Positions 16,753-24,306 of a stretch of DNA of 64,000 bases are shown piece by piece. Source of the stretch: Streptomyces sp. ASQP_92. GTDB taxonomy: Bacteria; Actinomycetota; Actinomycetes; Streptomycetales; Streptomycetaceae. Numbering within the stretch: the stretch's first letter is position 1; each line of letters begins with the position of its first letter. The notes below the pieces were generated by a model. The model worked only from the letters and a program-made list of their open reading frames with translations, had not been told where the DNA came from and made no database searches. A program made the translations under genes and the position numbers. The stretch covers positions 157,637 to 221,636 of the forward strand of contig NZ_JAODUA010000014.1 of the NCBI RefSeq assembly GCF_025399895.1, in the 5' to 3' direction.

Positions 16753-17565
16753 GTGCGCTTAAGTTCATGGTCCCGTACAGCGGGACCGCGAAGATCACCC
16801 GTACTGACTTCGGTCATAACCTCCGTAACGGCCCTGGCTGTTGCTGCCGGGCTGGCCATCCAGCCGGGGGCGCTCGACCTTGGCCGAGACGATGTCGGCC
16901 TGGTCGCTGATTCCTACGACGGTTACGACCCCACGTCAGCCGAGAAACTGCGTGAGGATCAGTGCATAGCGACGTTTGGGCTGCGCAAGGGCGGCAGCAG
17001 CATGTTCGCCCTGGCGCAGGGAGCACTCAGCTCGCCACCCGACCAGCTTCACCAGAAGCTGCGCCGCGACATCATGGACGACAAGACCCCACTGCACCAG
17101 GCGCGGAGCGCAGACAGCGACAGCAGTGATCAATGGCTCAAGAAGGTCAGTGACGAAGAGTTTGCGTGGGGCAGCTCCGTCACAGACCTCACTGAGTTTC
17201 CGGGCATGTCGCCGGGGGTGCGCAGCATCTTCGACCGCACCGGGCTGCGCCCTTGGCTGTATCAGGCGTATTCGAGCTCATTGGATGTGTTCTCCCCGTG
17301 GTACGACGACTCGCCCACCGCGGATGACAAGACTAAGGCCGCCGCGCTGACGATCGGCGACAAGCAGTACGTCTCGGGAGGCACGCCGCAGGAGCAGCAG
17401 GCGTGGGCGCTGTGGAAGAAGAACTCCGGGAAGATCGAACCCAACCAGTATTTCGTTCCACGGGTGTTCGCCGATGACGCGCGCATCTTCCTGTCCTCCG
17501 GGGGTTCCCTCGTACCGCGCCGACGCCGGGGACCGCCGAGTTCCGTATCGCGGTCGAAGACTTGA
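16753..17565 (+). CDS. Secreted polymorphic toxin, N-terminal part (frameshifted)
   Basis: From the GTG at 16753, with AAGGA 8 bases upstream, the product begins MRLSSWSRTAGPRRSPV and has a hydrophobic signal segment (about 18-36, VLTSVITSVTALAVAAGLAI). The rest is a soluble region with EKLREDQCIATFGLRKGG and RSIFDRTGLRPWLYQAY, shared from memory with long ricin-lectin proteins of Streptomyces. The last 18 residues are out-of-frame sequence. Shifting one base at the G-run at 17500-17504 continues in a protein-like way as FPRTAPTPGTAEFRIAVEDL into the downstream frame. Codon 3 is TTA (16759-16761), so translation may depend on the bldA tRNA. Confidence 0.75.
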   Translation: MRLSSWSRTAGPRRSPVLTSVITSVTALAVAAGLAIQPGALDLGRDDVGLVADSYDGYDPTSAEKLREDQCIATFGLRKGGSSMFALAQGALSSPPDQLHQKLRRDIMDDKTPLHQARSADSDSSDQWLKKVSDEEFAWGSSVTDLTEFPGMSPGVRSIFDRTGLRPWLYQAYSSSLDVFSPWYDDSPTADDKTKAAALTIGDKQYVSGGTPQEQQAWALWKKNSGKIEPNQYFVPRVFADDARIFLSSGGSLVPRRRRGPPSSVSRSKT

Positions 17566-20500
17566 AGGCGCGATTCGCTTCTTGTAACTGGCATGACCCG
17601 ATTGACCCGGACCGGGTTTTGGGCAAGGAAGTGGCTCAAGCTCATGCCGAGTGGCAGCAGGAGATCACCGGCCAGGCCACGCAGCGCAACCAGATCCTCA
17701 ACGCGAGCACGGACGCCACGAAGGCTCTGCAGGAGGGCTCGTTCAGCCTGGGCAGGATCCTCGGGCAGTCATGGGTTGCTGACAATGTCACGCGGTGGCA
17801 GGACTACTGGGCTCCCGGAGGTGCCGGGTGGGTCGGTGACGCCCCTGCGGTAATCCAAGTCCATGCGGCGCAGGGTAAGTGCCTGGACGTCGAGGGTGGC
17901 AGCACGGCCAACGGTGCCGCAGTGCAGCTGTGGACGTGCAACGGGTCGTCCGCGCAGAACTGGCAGCTCGCCTTCGACGGCTCCCACTATCAGCTCCGCA
18001 ACTCCAGCGGGCCCGGTATCAACCTTCTCGCCAAGTGCCTTGATGTGGCCGGCGGCAAGTCGGACGACCGGACGAAGATCCAGGTCTACACGTGCAACAG
18101 CTCGCCGGCCCAGCAGTGGGACTTCAACCTGCGCGCCACCTCGCCGCTGAAGAACGTAGGCGCGGGCAAGTGTCTGGACCTGAACACCTTCGACAATGGC
18201 AAGGACTCGTGGCTGTGGCGGTGCAACGGCACGGCGTCCCAGCAGTTCGACGTCAAGCCCACCGGCCACAACAACAGCGACCAGCCGAACCAGGCCCAGT
18301 TCGACAAGGCCAAGGGCCTCCTTACCGGAGCACAGGCCACGGCCAAGCAGCAATTGGCCGCCCTCAGGGGCCAGCTCGCCGCCGCGCAGAAGGCAGCCGC
18401 CGCCTCGGATGCTGCTGAGCAGGCGGCCTACACGATCGCCGATACGGCCGGCGCACCGCGCGGCCGGGGGCTGCTGGTCGGCCAGCAAAAAGACCAGGTG
18501 ACCAAGGGTACGGTCGCAGCCCTCCAGGCGATGGTGGCGGCTGCCGAGACCGCCGAGGCCGCCACCCGCGCCTCCGCGGCGGACAGCCAGGCCATCACCC
18601 AGCGCGCTCTCGCCCAGGCCGCTCAGGTGCAGACCGAGTTCCGCAAGAAGGCTGCAGAGACGGCCGAGGCGCAGGCCAAGGCCGCAGCCGATGCCGCGAA
18701 GATCCACCGCGACAACGCCAAGAAAGACAAGGAGACGGCGCAGGCCAAGCTCGCCGACACCCTGAAGGCCGAATCCAACGCCAAGTCGGCTGCTGCCGAC
18801 GCGCACGCCAAACGCCTTGCGGCGGAGGCCGAGTCGGCAACGGCGAAGGCGGAGAAGGAAAACGCCCTCGCCAAGCAGGCCGAGGCCGCCCAGCACCGGC
18901 AGAACGCGCAGACCGAGGCAGGCAACGCCAAGACTGCCAAAGATAAAGCCGAAGCCTCCGAAGCAACTGCGGTCGACAAAAAGAACGCCGCGGTCACCGC
19001 ACGGAACAACGCCAAAGCCAAGCGGGACGACGCGTGGGACGCCCAGCAAAAGGCTGACGCGGCACGCGCCAAGGCCGATGCACGGGAGGCATACGCCCAG
19101 GCGCACGAGTCGGACGATCAAGCCAAGGCATCCAGGGCCGCAGCTAATGAGTCAGCTAACCACGCCGATGAGGCAGAGGCGGCCGCAGGCCGGGCCCACG
19201 CGGAGGCCGACGCCGCCTCCACCGCTGCTGCGGCTGCTGACGCTGCGGCCACCCGGGCCGAGGCAGCCGCCAAGCGGGCCCGCTCCGACGCGGACGGAGC
19301 CCAGGCCGCAAAGGTAAGGGCCGATGCGGCGGTCTCCACCGCGACCAGTGCCGAGGCCGATGCGATCGCGGCATCCCAGCACGCCGCCTCCGAAGCCAAC
19401 AGCGCGGGCAAGCTCGCCGACGAAGCCAAGGAGAAGGCGAAGACGGCCAAGTCCGAGGCAGACGCGGCGAGCAAGGAAGTCCCCAAAGCCTTCGAGGCGG
19501 CGGCCAAGTCAGCTGGCTACGCACACATCACCGCCCAGGCAGCCGAAGATGCCGGCAACGCGGCCGTGCAGGTGGCGAAGCCGGCCAACGACGCGATCGA
19601 ACTCGGCTCGCCGTACATCACCACCGACTCGGCCGCCGGCCTGGTCGTCCTGGCCGGACAGGGCTCAAGGACCATCGCCGAACAGCAGAGAGCTGTCGCC
19701 GAAGCCCACGCCAAGAACGCCCAGGAAGAAGCGGCCACCGCCCAGGCACTCGCCGAACAGGCCCAGGCGGACACCAAGGAGGCATACCAGCACGCGGCCA
19801 ACGCCGCCCGCTACGCAGCCGACGCACGCGGGTACGCCACCGAAGCGCTCGGCTACGCCTCCGACGCCGCTGATGCCGCATCCAAGGCAGCCGACTCACT
19901 GTCCCGGGCCATCGAGTACGACCGCCAGGCCACCGAAGACGCAGGCGCCGCCAACACCGCGGCAGGCACCGCCGAGAGTTACGCCAGGGACGCCCGTACC
20001 GCAGCAGACCAGGCAGCCCTCGACGCTACCGCCGCACACGCGGCAGCAGACAAGGCCACACAAGACGCCAAGGACGCCCGCGCCGCAGCCGACCGCGCCA
20101 ACACCGCGGCCGGCGCAGCCGAACAGGCCGCCAAAGACGCCGACAAACTCGCCCAGGACGCGCAGGCAGCCGCGGACCAGGCAGAGAAAGACAAGAGCAA
20201 CCAGCAGGTGTCGACTGGGGCAGGCACCGGAGTCGGCGGCACCTGGTGGGTCGTCGAAGAAGACAGCATCGAGATCACCGCCACCAAACAGCAGGACCCG
20301 TGCGTCATAGACATCGGCTTCCAAGGCTGCACCACCACATTCACGGCCACCTTCAGTGCGGTGGTCGACTTCTACATGTGTACCGATCCGGACGTTCCGA
20401 ACACAGCCAGCGGCTGTCCGTCCGAGTCCACCCTGCTCGTCAAGAGCCAGCGCATCTCCGGGCTTCAGAAGGATGTCACCCACTACTTCTCCAAGCTGGA

Positions 20501-21209
20501 ACTCATCCAGCAGACCCTCGCCTACAAGGTCATCAAGGCGGTCCTGGTCCAGGACTTCGTCGACTGCTGGCACGGCAGCGTCAGCGGATGTGCATGGGCC
20601 CTGAGCAACTTCATCCCTGGCAAGGCGTTCGAGAAGGTCATCGAAGGTATCCGGGTTCTAGACGCGGCGATGACGACCGGAGTCGGAGTCCGGGACGCGT
20701 TCACCGCCCTGAAGTCCCTCGATAACATCGACCCCGCAGCCCTGGCGAAGCTTGAGAAACTCGCTAACGCTTCGGAGAACTTCGCCGCTGCCTGTCTGAA
20801 GAAGCCCTCGCTAGCGGCTAAGGCTTCCCTTTCGGTAGCCGTCGCCAGCGGCTGTTGGGCAGACCTGACCGGGCCCGGCGAGTGGAAGGCCGAAAACGAG
20901 AGTATGAAGGCGGCCGACTTGGCCTACCAGATGCGGATAACTGGGGCTCCTGCGGGCATGGTCTACAGACTTGCCGCAGACACCCCATCGGGGTGGGTCA
21001 AGTTCGACGGGTTCCGGAACGGAAAGCTGCTTGACGCAAAGAACGGATACCTCGGGTTCATCGACCCCAAGACTGGAAAATTCAGGACGTGGTTCAAGAC
21101 CGCAGCAGAAGAAGCACAGAGGCAGAACAAGGCATTTCAGAGACACGGCATACCCATCGTCTGGCACTGTTCCGAGGCAGACGCAGTTGCCGCCTTAAGG
21201 CGATGCTGA
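17562..21209 (+). CDS. Polymorphic toxin: ricin lectin, coiled coil, Tox-REase-5-like C-terminus
   Basis: This is the main body of the same protein, here 1,215 residues from a TTG that is probably not a true start. Residues about 100-232 hold three ricin-type repeats (GKCLDVEGGSTANGAAVQLW, AKCLDVAGG, GKCLDLN, each with a QxW/QxF end). Residues about 243-883 are an Ala/Glu/Lys/Asp-rich coiled coil. About 885-1105 is a cysteine-containing pre-toxin region with NFIPGKAFEKVI. About 1107-1215 resembles the restriction-endonuclease-fold toxin Tox-REase-5, with FDGFRNGKLLDAK (1148-1160; D1158-x-K1160), GYLGFID and RHGIPIVWHCSE. A second apparent frameshift removes the final strand (see 21203-21253). 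Presumed antibacterial nuclease delivered outside the cell; the neighbouring gene is its likely immunity factor. Confidence 0.85.
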   Translation: MKARFASCNWHDPIDPDRVLGKEVAQAHAEWQQEITGQATQRNQILNASTDATKALQEGSFSLGRILGQSWVADNVTRWQDYWAPGGAGWVGDAPAVIQVHAAQGKCLDVEGGSTANGAAVQLWTCNGSSAQNWQLAFDGSHYQLRNSSGPGINLLAKCLDVAGGKSDDRTKIQVYTCNSSPAQQWDFNLRATSPLKNVGAGKCLDLNTFDNGKDSWLWRCNGTASQQFDVKPTGHNNSDQPNQAQFDKAKGLLTGAQATAKQQLAALRGQLAAAQKAAAASDAAEQAAYTIADTAGAPRGRGLLVGQQKDQVTKGTVAALQAMVAAAETAEAATRASAADSQAITQRALAQAAQVQTEFRKKAAETAEAQAKAAADAAKIHRDNAKKDKETAQAKLADTLKAESNAKSAAADAHAKRLAAEAESATAKAEKENALAKQAEAAQHRQNAQTEAGNAKTAKDKAEASEATAVDKKNAAVTARNNAKAKRDDAWDAQQKADAARAKADAREAYAQAHESDDQAKASRAAANESANHADEAEAAAGRAHAEADAASTAAAAADAAATRAEAAAKRARSDADGAQAAKVRADAAVSTATSAEADAIAASQHAASEANSAGKLADEAKEKAKTAKSEADAASKEVPKAFEAAAKSAGYAHITAQAAEDAGNAAVQVAKPANDAIELGSPYITTDSAAGLVVLAGQGSRTIAEQQRAVAEAHAKNAQEEAATAQALAEQAQADTKEAYQHAANAARYAADARGYATEALGYASDAADAASKAADSLSRAIEYDRQATEDAGAANTAAGTAESYARDARTAADQAALDATAAHAAADKATQDAKDARAAADRANTAAGAAEQAAKDADKLAQDAQAAADQAEKDKSNQQVSTGAGTGVGGTWWVVEEDSIEITATKQQDPCVIDIGFQGCTTTFTATFSAVVDFYMCTDPDVPNTASGCPSESTLLVKSQRISGLQKDVTHYFSKLELIQQTLAYKVIKAVLVQDFVDCWHGSVSGCAWALSNFIPGKAFEKVIEGIRVLDAAMTTGVGVRDAFTALKSLDNIDPAALAKLEKLANASENFAAACLKKPSLAAKASLSVAVASGCWADLTGPGEWKAENESMKAADLAYQMRITGAPAGMVYRLAADTPSGWVKFDGFRNGKLLDAKNGYLGFIDPKTGKFRTWFKTAAEEAQRQNKAFQRHGIPIVWHCSEADAVAALRRC

Positions 21210-21253
21210 AGGACGAGGGGATCACGAGTATCACCGTCGTACACACCCCGTAA
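21203..21253 (+). pseudogene. Out-of-frame C-terminal tail of the toxin domain
   Basis: In the frame one base away from the toxin ORF, bases 21203-21250 encode MLKDEGITSITVVHTP and then TAA. This is the expected last helix and strand of Tox-REase-5 domains, which end in a conserved LL/LxxxG-I-x-x-I-x-V pattern. The main frame stops within it (ALRRC, TGA at 21207). A single missing base near 21200-21203 would restore ALRRMLKDEG. This is the second independent sign that the gene is disrupted or that the sequence has indel errors here. Confidence 0.7.
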
Positions 21254-21271
21254 AGGGGAACTCTGGTACAG

Positions 21272-21316
21272 GGATGGTGTGCGCAACCGCGCATACGGTG
21301 GCCGCGCACACCATCC
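21272..21316 (+). promoter_or_regulatory. 13-bp inverted repeat between toxin and immunity genes
   Basis: GGATGGTGTGCGC (21272-21284) pairs perfectly with 21304-21316. The 19-base interval between them contains a smaller nested stem (ACCG with CGGT). The hairpin begins about 20 bases after the toxin's intended stop and ends 34 bases before the immunity start codon. It could attenuate transcription between the two or act as an mRNA processing site that lets the immunity protein be made separately. Confidence 0.6.
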
Positions 21317-21349
21317 TCGGCTGGGACACAACGAGAGGAGAACGACTGT

Positions 21350-21733
21350 ATGGGATATGGACTTTCCCTGCACCGGTTTGTAAACGGCGAGGCAGAAGCA
21401 CTGGACGAGCGAGTCATCCACGAAGTACTGGATCCTCATGTCGTGAATGCGGGCCAGAACGACGCGGAGCTATTGGTCAGGGCCGCTGACGGCGGAGAGG
21501 CGGAGGTGGACCTGAGCGCAGACGGCATCAGCGTTCATCGCTTTCCCCCCGGTGGAATCCTGGACATCGTGGCTGAGCTGGCCAACAACCTTGGAGCGGC
21601 CATCGCCCTCCCGGACGGCATTTTGTTGGGCGCTGAAGGGCAGCGTGCGAACCTGCCTGACGGGCTAAGGGAGCTGGCCGTCGTCATCGAAATGACGGGT
21701 GCAGGCATCCAAAGGGCTCTCGACGGGGGATGA
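21350..21733 (+). CDS. Probable immunity protein for the Tox-REase-5-like toxin
   Basis: A 127-residue acidic soluble protein starting MGYGLSLHRFVNGEAEALDE, with a GAGAGGAG ribosome binding site. The sequence suggests a small alpha/beta fold: HEVLDPHVVNAG, LLVRAADGGEAEVDL, LAELANNLGAAIALP and VVIEMTGAGIQRAL. From memory, similar proteins follow secreted toxin genes in Streptomyces. The call rests mainly on position directly downstream on the same strand and on the size and acidity typical of immunity proteins; no immunity family was firmly recognised. A terminator hairpin follows at 21864. Confidence 0.6.
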   Translation: MGYGLSLHRFVNGEAEALDERVIHEVLDPHVVNAGQNDAELLVRAADGGEAEVDLSADGISVHRFPPGGILDIVAELANNLGAAIALPDGILLGAEGQRANLPDGLRELAVVIEMTGAGIQRALDGG

Positions 21734-21863
21734 AATTCACCGGGACACAGTCCTGCGTCCGACTGTTCAGCACCCATAGGCCAGCTCCTCCCACCGACGG
21801 CCGCCGCGGACGAGGACTCGATTTCGGGATGACCAGCGCACCACGGAATCAGACGTGATCGCC

Positions 21864-21893
21864 AGGGGGCCATCGCCTGGCCGATGGCCCCCT
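21864..21893 (+). terminator. 12-bp stem terminator after the immunity gene
   Basis: AGGGGGCCATCG and its perfect complement are separated by a 6-base loop, 130 bases after the immunity stop codon. It is followed by a pyrimidine-rich CTCTCCTGT stretch. Confidence 0.8.
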
Positions 21894-21899
21894 CTCTCC

Positions 21900-22148
21900 T
21901 GTCGACGGTCCGATAGAGCCCGTCTTCGCCGGGAGCCGAGGCAACACGATCCTGTACACGGCAGCGTTGGCCTGTCGGTCACCAGGGCGGTTGATCCGAC
22001 GATGGCATCTACGCCTGGAGGAATATTCACCCGGGCTTGCCCGGCACAACGTAGCGAACGACGCTTCACCTCGCAGGCGGTCCACATCGCCTCCCACGGT
22101 GCTCACGGCGCGCTCCGTGACCCGGGCCCCGCCGCAGCCAACAAAGCG
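21900..22148 (-). pseudogene. IS110-family transposase C-terminal remnant
   Basis: On the minus strand this reads VGGDVDRLRGEASFATLCR, then EYSSRRRCHRRINRPGDRQA and NAAVYRIVLPRL. The pattern ASFA-LC...P...SSxxxxxxRxNRxGDRQANAAxYRIVxxRL is the Transposase_20 (C-terminal) region of the IS110/IS116/IS902 family. The RuvC-like N-terminal catalytic half and the true C-terminus are missing, so it is inactive. It lies between the immunity gene's terminator and the RHS fragment and may have arrived with, or split, a longer toxin locus. Confidence 0.75.
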
Positions 22149-22172
22149 GGGTAATGGGACTCAATCACCTCG

Positions 22173-22379
22173 GTCAGGAACCGGACCTCTTCCACCACAC
22201 CCGGCAACCACACCACCGCAGCCACCTACGACCCGGCCGGTGAGCCGATGACCGCCACCGATGCGATGGGCCGCATGACCCAGCAGGTCGAACCGGTCTC
22301 CGACGGACGCGCCATCACCACACGCTTCGGTTATGACGCGGTCGGCAACCGCACACGAATACAACATCAATATTATTGA
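22173..22379 (+). pseudogene. RHS/YD-repeat protein remnant
   Basis: The frame encodes TTAATYDPAGEPMTATDAMG followed by RAITTRFGYDAVGNRTR. Two YD-type repeats (TYDPAG and GYDAVGNRTR) are the hallmark of RHS repeats of large toxin-delivery proteins. The fragment is cut off upstream by the IS110-like remnant, and after NRTR it turns into AT-rich sequence encoding IQHQYY and a TGA. The AT-rich junction (about 22360-22400) marks the point where the toxin-specific C-terminus would normally begin. Only the immunity gene downstream survives. Confidence 0.75.
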
Positions 22380-22473
22380 GGACAATATCTCCAAGCACTG
22401 CGTCGTGCATCAAAGCCCGGCTGGTGGTCGAGTGACCGGAACCCCCAACTGTCGGAAGATTTAGGGAAGTGAA

Positions 22474-23010
22474 ATGACTAACTATCTCACACAAGTGATC
22501 CGGCTGCTCGGAGGGGATGGAGATCCCCGCCCCTGCCCCGACAAGTGGCGCGAAATCGAAGCAGAATATGCGATCAGCCTTCCAGTGGACTATAAGGAAT
22601 TGATCGAAAGGTTCGCCCCTGTAGAGCTCAACAATCGTCTTTACTTGCATCATCCCGGATTTGACTCATGGAATCTTTCACAGTGGATGAGAGAAACCGT
22701 GGATGCATTCGAGAATTGCCAATGGGAGGAGGTCACTGCACCCTCTCTAGATGCGGCTGAATTGTCATTCGGAAGCGGGGGCCTAATTCCCCTGGCTTCG
22801 ACAACTGGGGGTGAATATCTATTCCTGCTCGCCAGGTCGGACAATGAACCCCTGCTCATCGTCCACGTCGGCGACGACGATGACTTTTACGAGTACGACA
22901 TGGGATTTACTGAGTGGCTCTGCCGCTATCTGTCCGACGAGGAAACGGCCGGGCCGAACAGCAGCGCCGGATGGGCTGCTCCTGTACAAGTACGCAGGCT
23001 TCCGACGTAG
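22474..23010 (+). CDS. SUKH (SMI1/KNR4) family immunity protein
   Basis: A 178-residue protein with an AGGGAAG ribosome binding site. It carries the SUKH signature WREIEAEYAISLPVDYKELI (about 25-44), then GFDSWNLSQWMRETVDAFEN, GLIPLASTTGGEYLFLL and a C-terminal DMGFTEWLCRYL. SUKH proteins neutralise secreted nuclease or deaminase toxins of contact or RHS systems. It is clearly less GC-rich than neighbouring genes, a sign of horizontal transfer. It follows an RHS remnant, so it appears to be an orphan immunity gene. The last 20 residues are proline/serine-rich and may be a shifted tail. Confidence 0.85.
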   Translation: MTNYLTQVIRLLGGDGDPRPCPDKWREIEAEYAISLPVDYKELIERFAPVELNNRLYLHHPGFDSWNLSQWMRETVDAFENCQWEEVTAPSLDAAELSFGSGGLIPLASTTGGEYLFLLARSDNEPLLIVHVGDDDDFYEYDMGFTEWLCRYLSDEETAGPNSSAGWAAPVQVRRLPT

Positions 23011-23132
23011 CGGGGCTTGATGCCCCCCCACCTGCCGCAGCTGCGATTTACGCGCTCGTCTCGCCCGCCAGAAGGCAGCGCCGGCAGCCCGTGGTGTAGG
23101 TATGCGCGTTATGCCCGAAAGGCGGAATCCTG

Positions 23133-23397
23133 TTGAGTACCCATTCTTTGAGTGAGGCCCTGCCTGGACTGCGTTTCCTGTGGAGCGAGTCGCCCCGACA
23201 GGTCGACCGGGATAGAATTACTGCCGATCTGGGTGTGACTCTGCCTGCGGATTATCGCGAGCTTGCTTTATGAGCTTTATCCACGGTTTTCGATCGGAGA
23301 TTTTCTCTTCGTCTCCATTCCGCAGCCGGGAGAGGAGCGAGGGTTTAGTAATCCAGCCGTAGATCGTGACCTTGCTTGCGAACGGGACCGCTGCTGA
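23133..23397 (+). pseudogene. Broken second SUKH-like immunity gene
   Basis: From the TTG at 23133 the frame reads LSTHSLSEALPGLRFLW, then DRITADLGVTLPADYREL and stops at 23271-23273. The next frame continues at 23275 as LYPRFSIGDFLFVSIPQPG and ends at 23395-23397. The LPADYREL...L pattern matches the N-terminal SUKH motif. The break coincides with a near-duplication GCTTTATGAGCTTTAT, so a small insertion is the likely cause. Even when joined, the product lacks the C-terminal half of the domain. Confidence 0.6.
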
Positions 23398-23433
23398 GCG
23401 GCCTGCATACGCCAAGGTGGCCGTCCCCGCAGA

Positions 23434-23835
23434 TCACTGGCTGGGGCGGGTAATGACGATGTCGATGGCGCCTGCGTCCGGCCCTGGCGAGTCCACTGCG
23501 ACACGCACGTTGTACTCGCCGCGGTCGCCTACTCGATGCACGAAGCGGGTCAGTTGCTCGACATCGCCGACTGCGATGCGGCCGTCAGGCAGCAGGAGGG
23601 AGCCGTCGAAGACGGTGGTGAAATCCGGGTCGGGCCCTTCGGCCTCCGGCGCTTGGGGCTGCGCGAAGAGACGCACCTTTATGAGTCCCCTCTGAGCTCG
23701 AACCCGAACAGCCACGTGGGTGTCGCAGCCGGCCGCGGGCGCAGACTCCAAAGCGAGGGAGACTGGAACCCAGTCGGTCGCTCCCAGGTGCAGCACCGGG
23801 TGATTCACGTAAATGTCGACTCCGGCGACCTGCAT
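23434..23835 (-). CDS. Hypothetical protein (133 aa)
   Basis: A 133-residue protein starting MQVAGVDIYVNHPVLHLG, chosen because GAGGAG lies immediately upstream; ATGs at 23847 and 23868 are alternatives. It looks mainly beta-stranded (VRVRAQRGLIKVRLFAQ, DFTTVFDGSLLLPDGRIAV, YNVRVAVDSPGPDAGAIDI) with no signal peptide or membrane segment. I do not recognise the family. Position among toxin/immunity fragments makes a further immunity-type protein possible, but nothing in the sequence shows it. Confidence 0.55.
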   Translation of the reverse strand: MQVAGVDIYVNHPVLHLGATDWVPVSLALESAPAAGCDTHVAVRVRAQRGLIKVRLFAQPQAPEAEGPDPDFTTVFDGSLLLPDGRIAVGDVEQLTRFVHRVGDRGEYNVRVAVDSPGPDAGAIDIVITRPSQ

Positions 23836-23905
23836 GGTGCTCCTCATGCTCGCAATAGGTGCGGCCACCGTTGATCATCGGCGGGTGAAGACAAACGATC
23901 ATGCA

Positions 23906-24175
23906 GTGGCCGCAGGTCACAGAGTAGACCCGGCCCGTTGGCAGGAAGCGTTCGAGGCCCTTATGGGTCGCATAGCCGGCCGGTTCGCCCGGGTTGAGCC
24001 CCGGCGCCGGACCGGACGGCTGGTGCTCGGGCTACTGTCGGATCTGCCGCGCAAGAGCTGCTGGAGCATCGCCGAGTGGGCCGGGGAGGTCAGCCCGCAC
24101 GGCGTGTCGAGCGGAGGTGAGAGACCTCCGCCTCCTGGCCGTCGCAGTGGCCGGGTGAAGCTGAGGGCAGCCTGA
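23906..24175 (+). pseudogene. IS701-family transposase N-terminal remnant
   Basis: The frame reads VDPARWQEAFEALMGRIAGR, then GLLSDLPRKSCWSIAEWAGE. The pattern LMGRIAGRFxRVExRRR...LGLLSDLPRKxCWSIAEWAGExxPxG is the N-terminus of IS701-like transposases of Streptomyces. Similarity stops after SPHG, where the DDE core should follow. Downstream sequence (about 24110-24165) could be a fragment from near the transposase C-terminus after a large internal deletion, but this is uncertain. No terminal repeats were found. Confidence 0.75.
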
Positions 24176-24306
24176 TCCGGGAGACGCCGGGGAGGGTGGG
24201 AGCAGCCCTGACAACGCCGGGACGTGCCGGAACTGCCAGATGGCGCGGGTCCGGCTACTGGACTTGAATGCGTGAGGTTGGCTTGGTCGTGGTCATCTGT
24301 CCATGG

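Noticed and set aside
17562..17564. TTG at 17562 as a true start for an independent toxin gene
   Set aside because: The protein-like sequence continues upstream in the same frame (FRIAVED), so the start is an artefact of the frameshift.
17769..19121. 450-codon minus-strand frame opposite the coiled coil
   Set aside because: Its leucine/glycine-rich repeats are the antisense of the Ala/Glu coiled-coil repeats, not a membrane protein.
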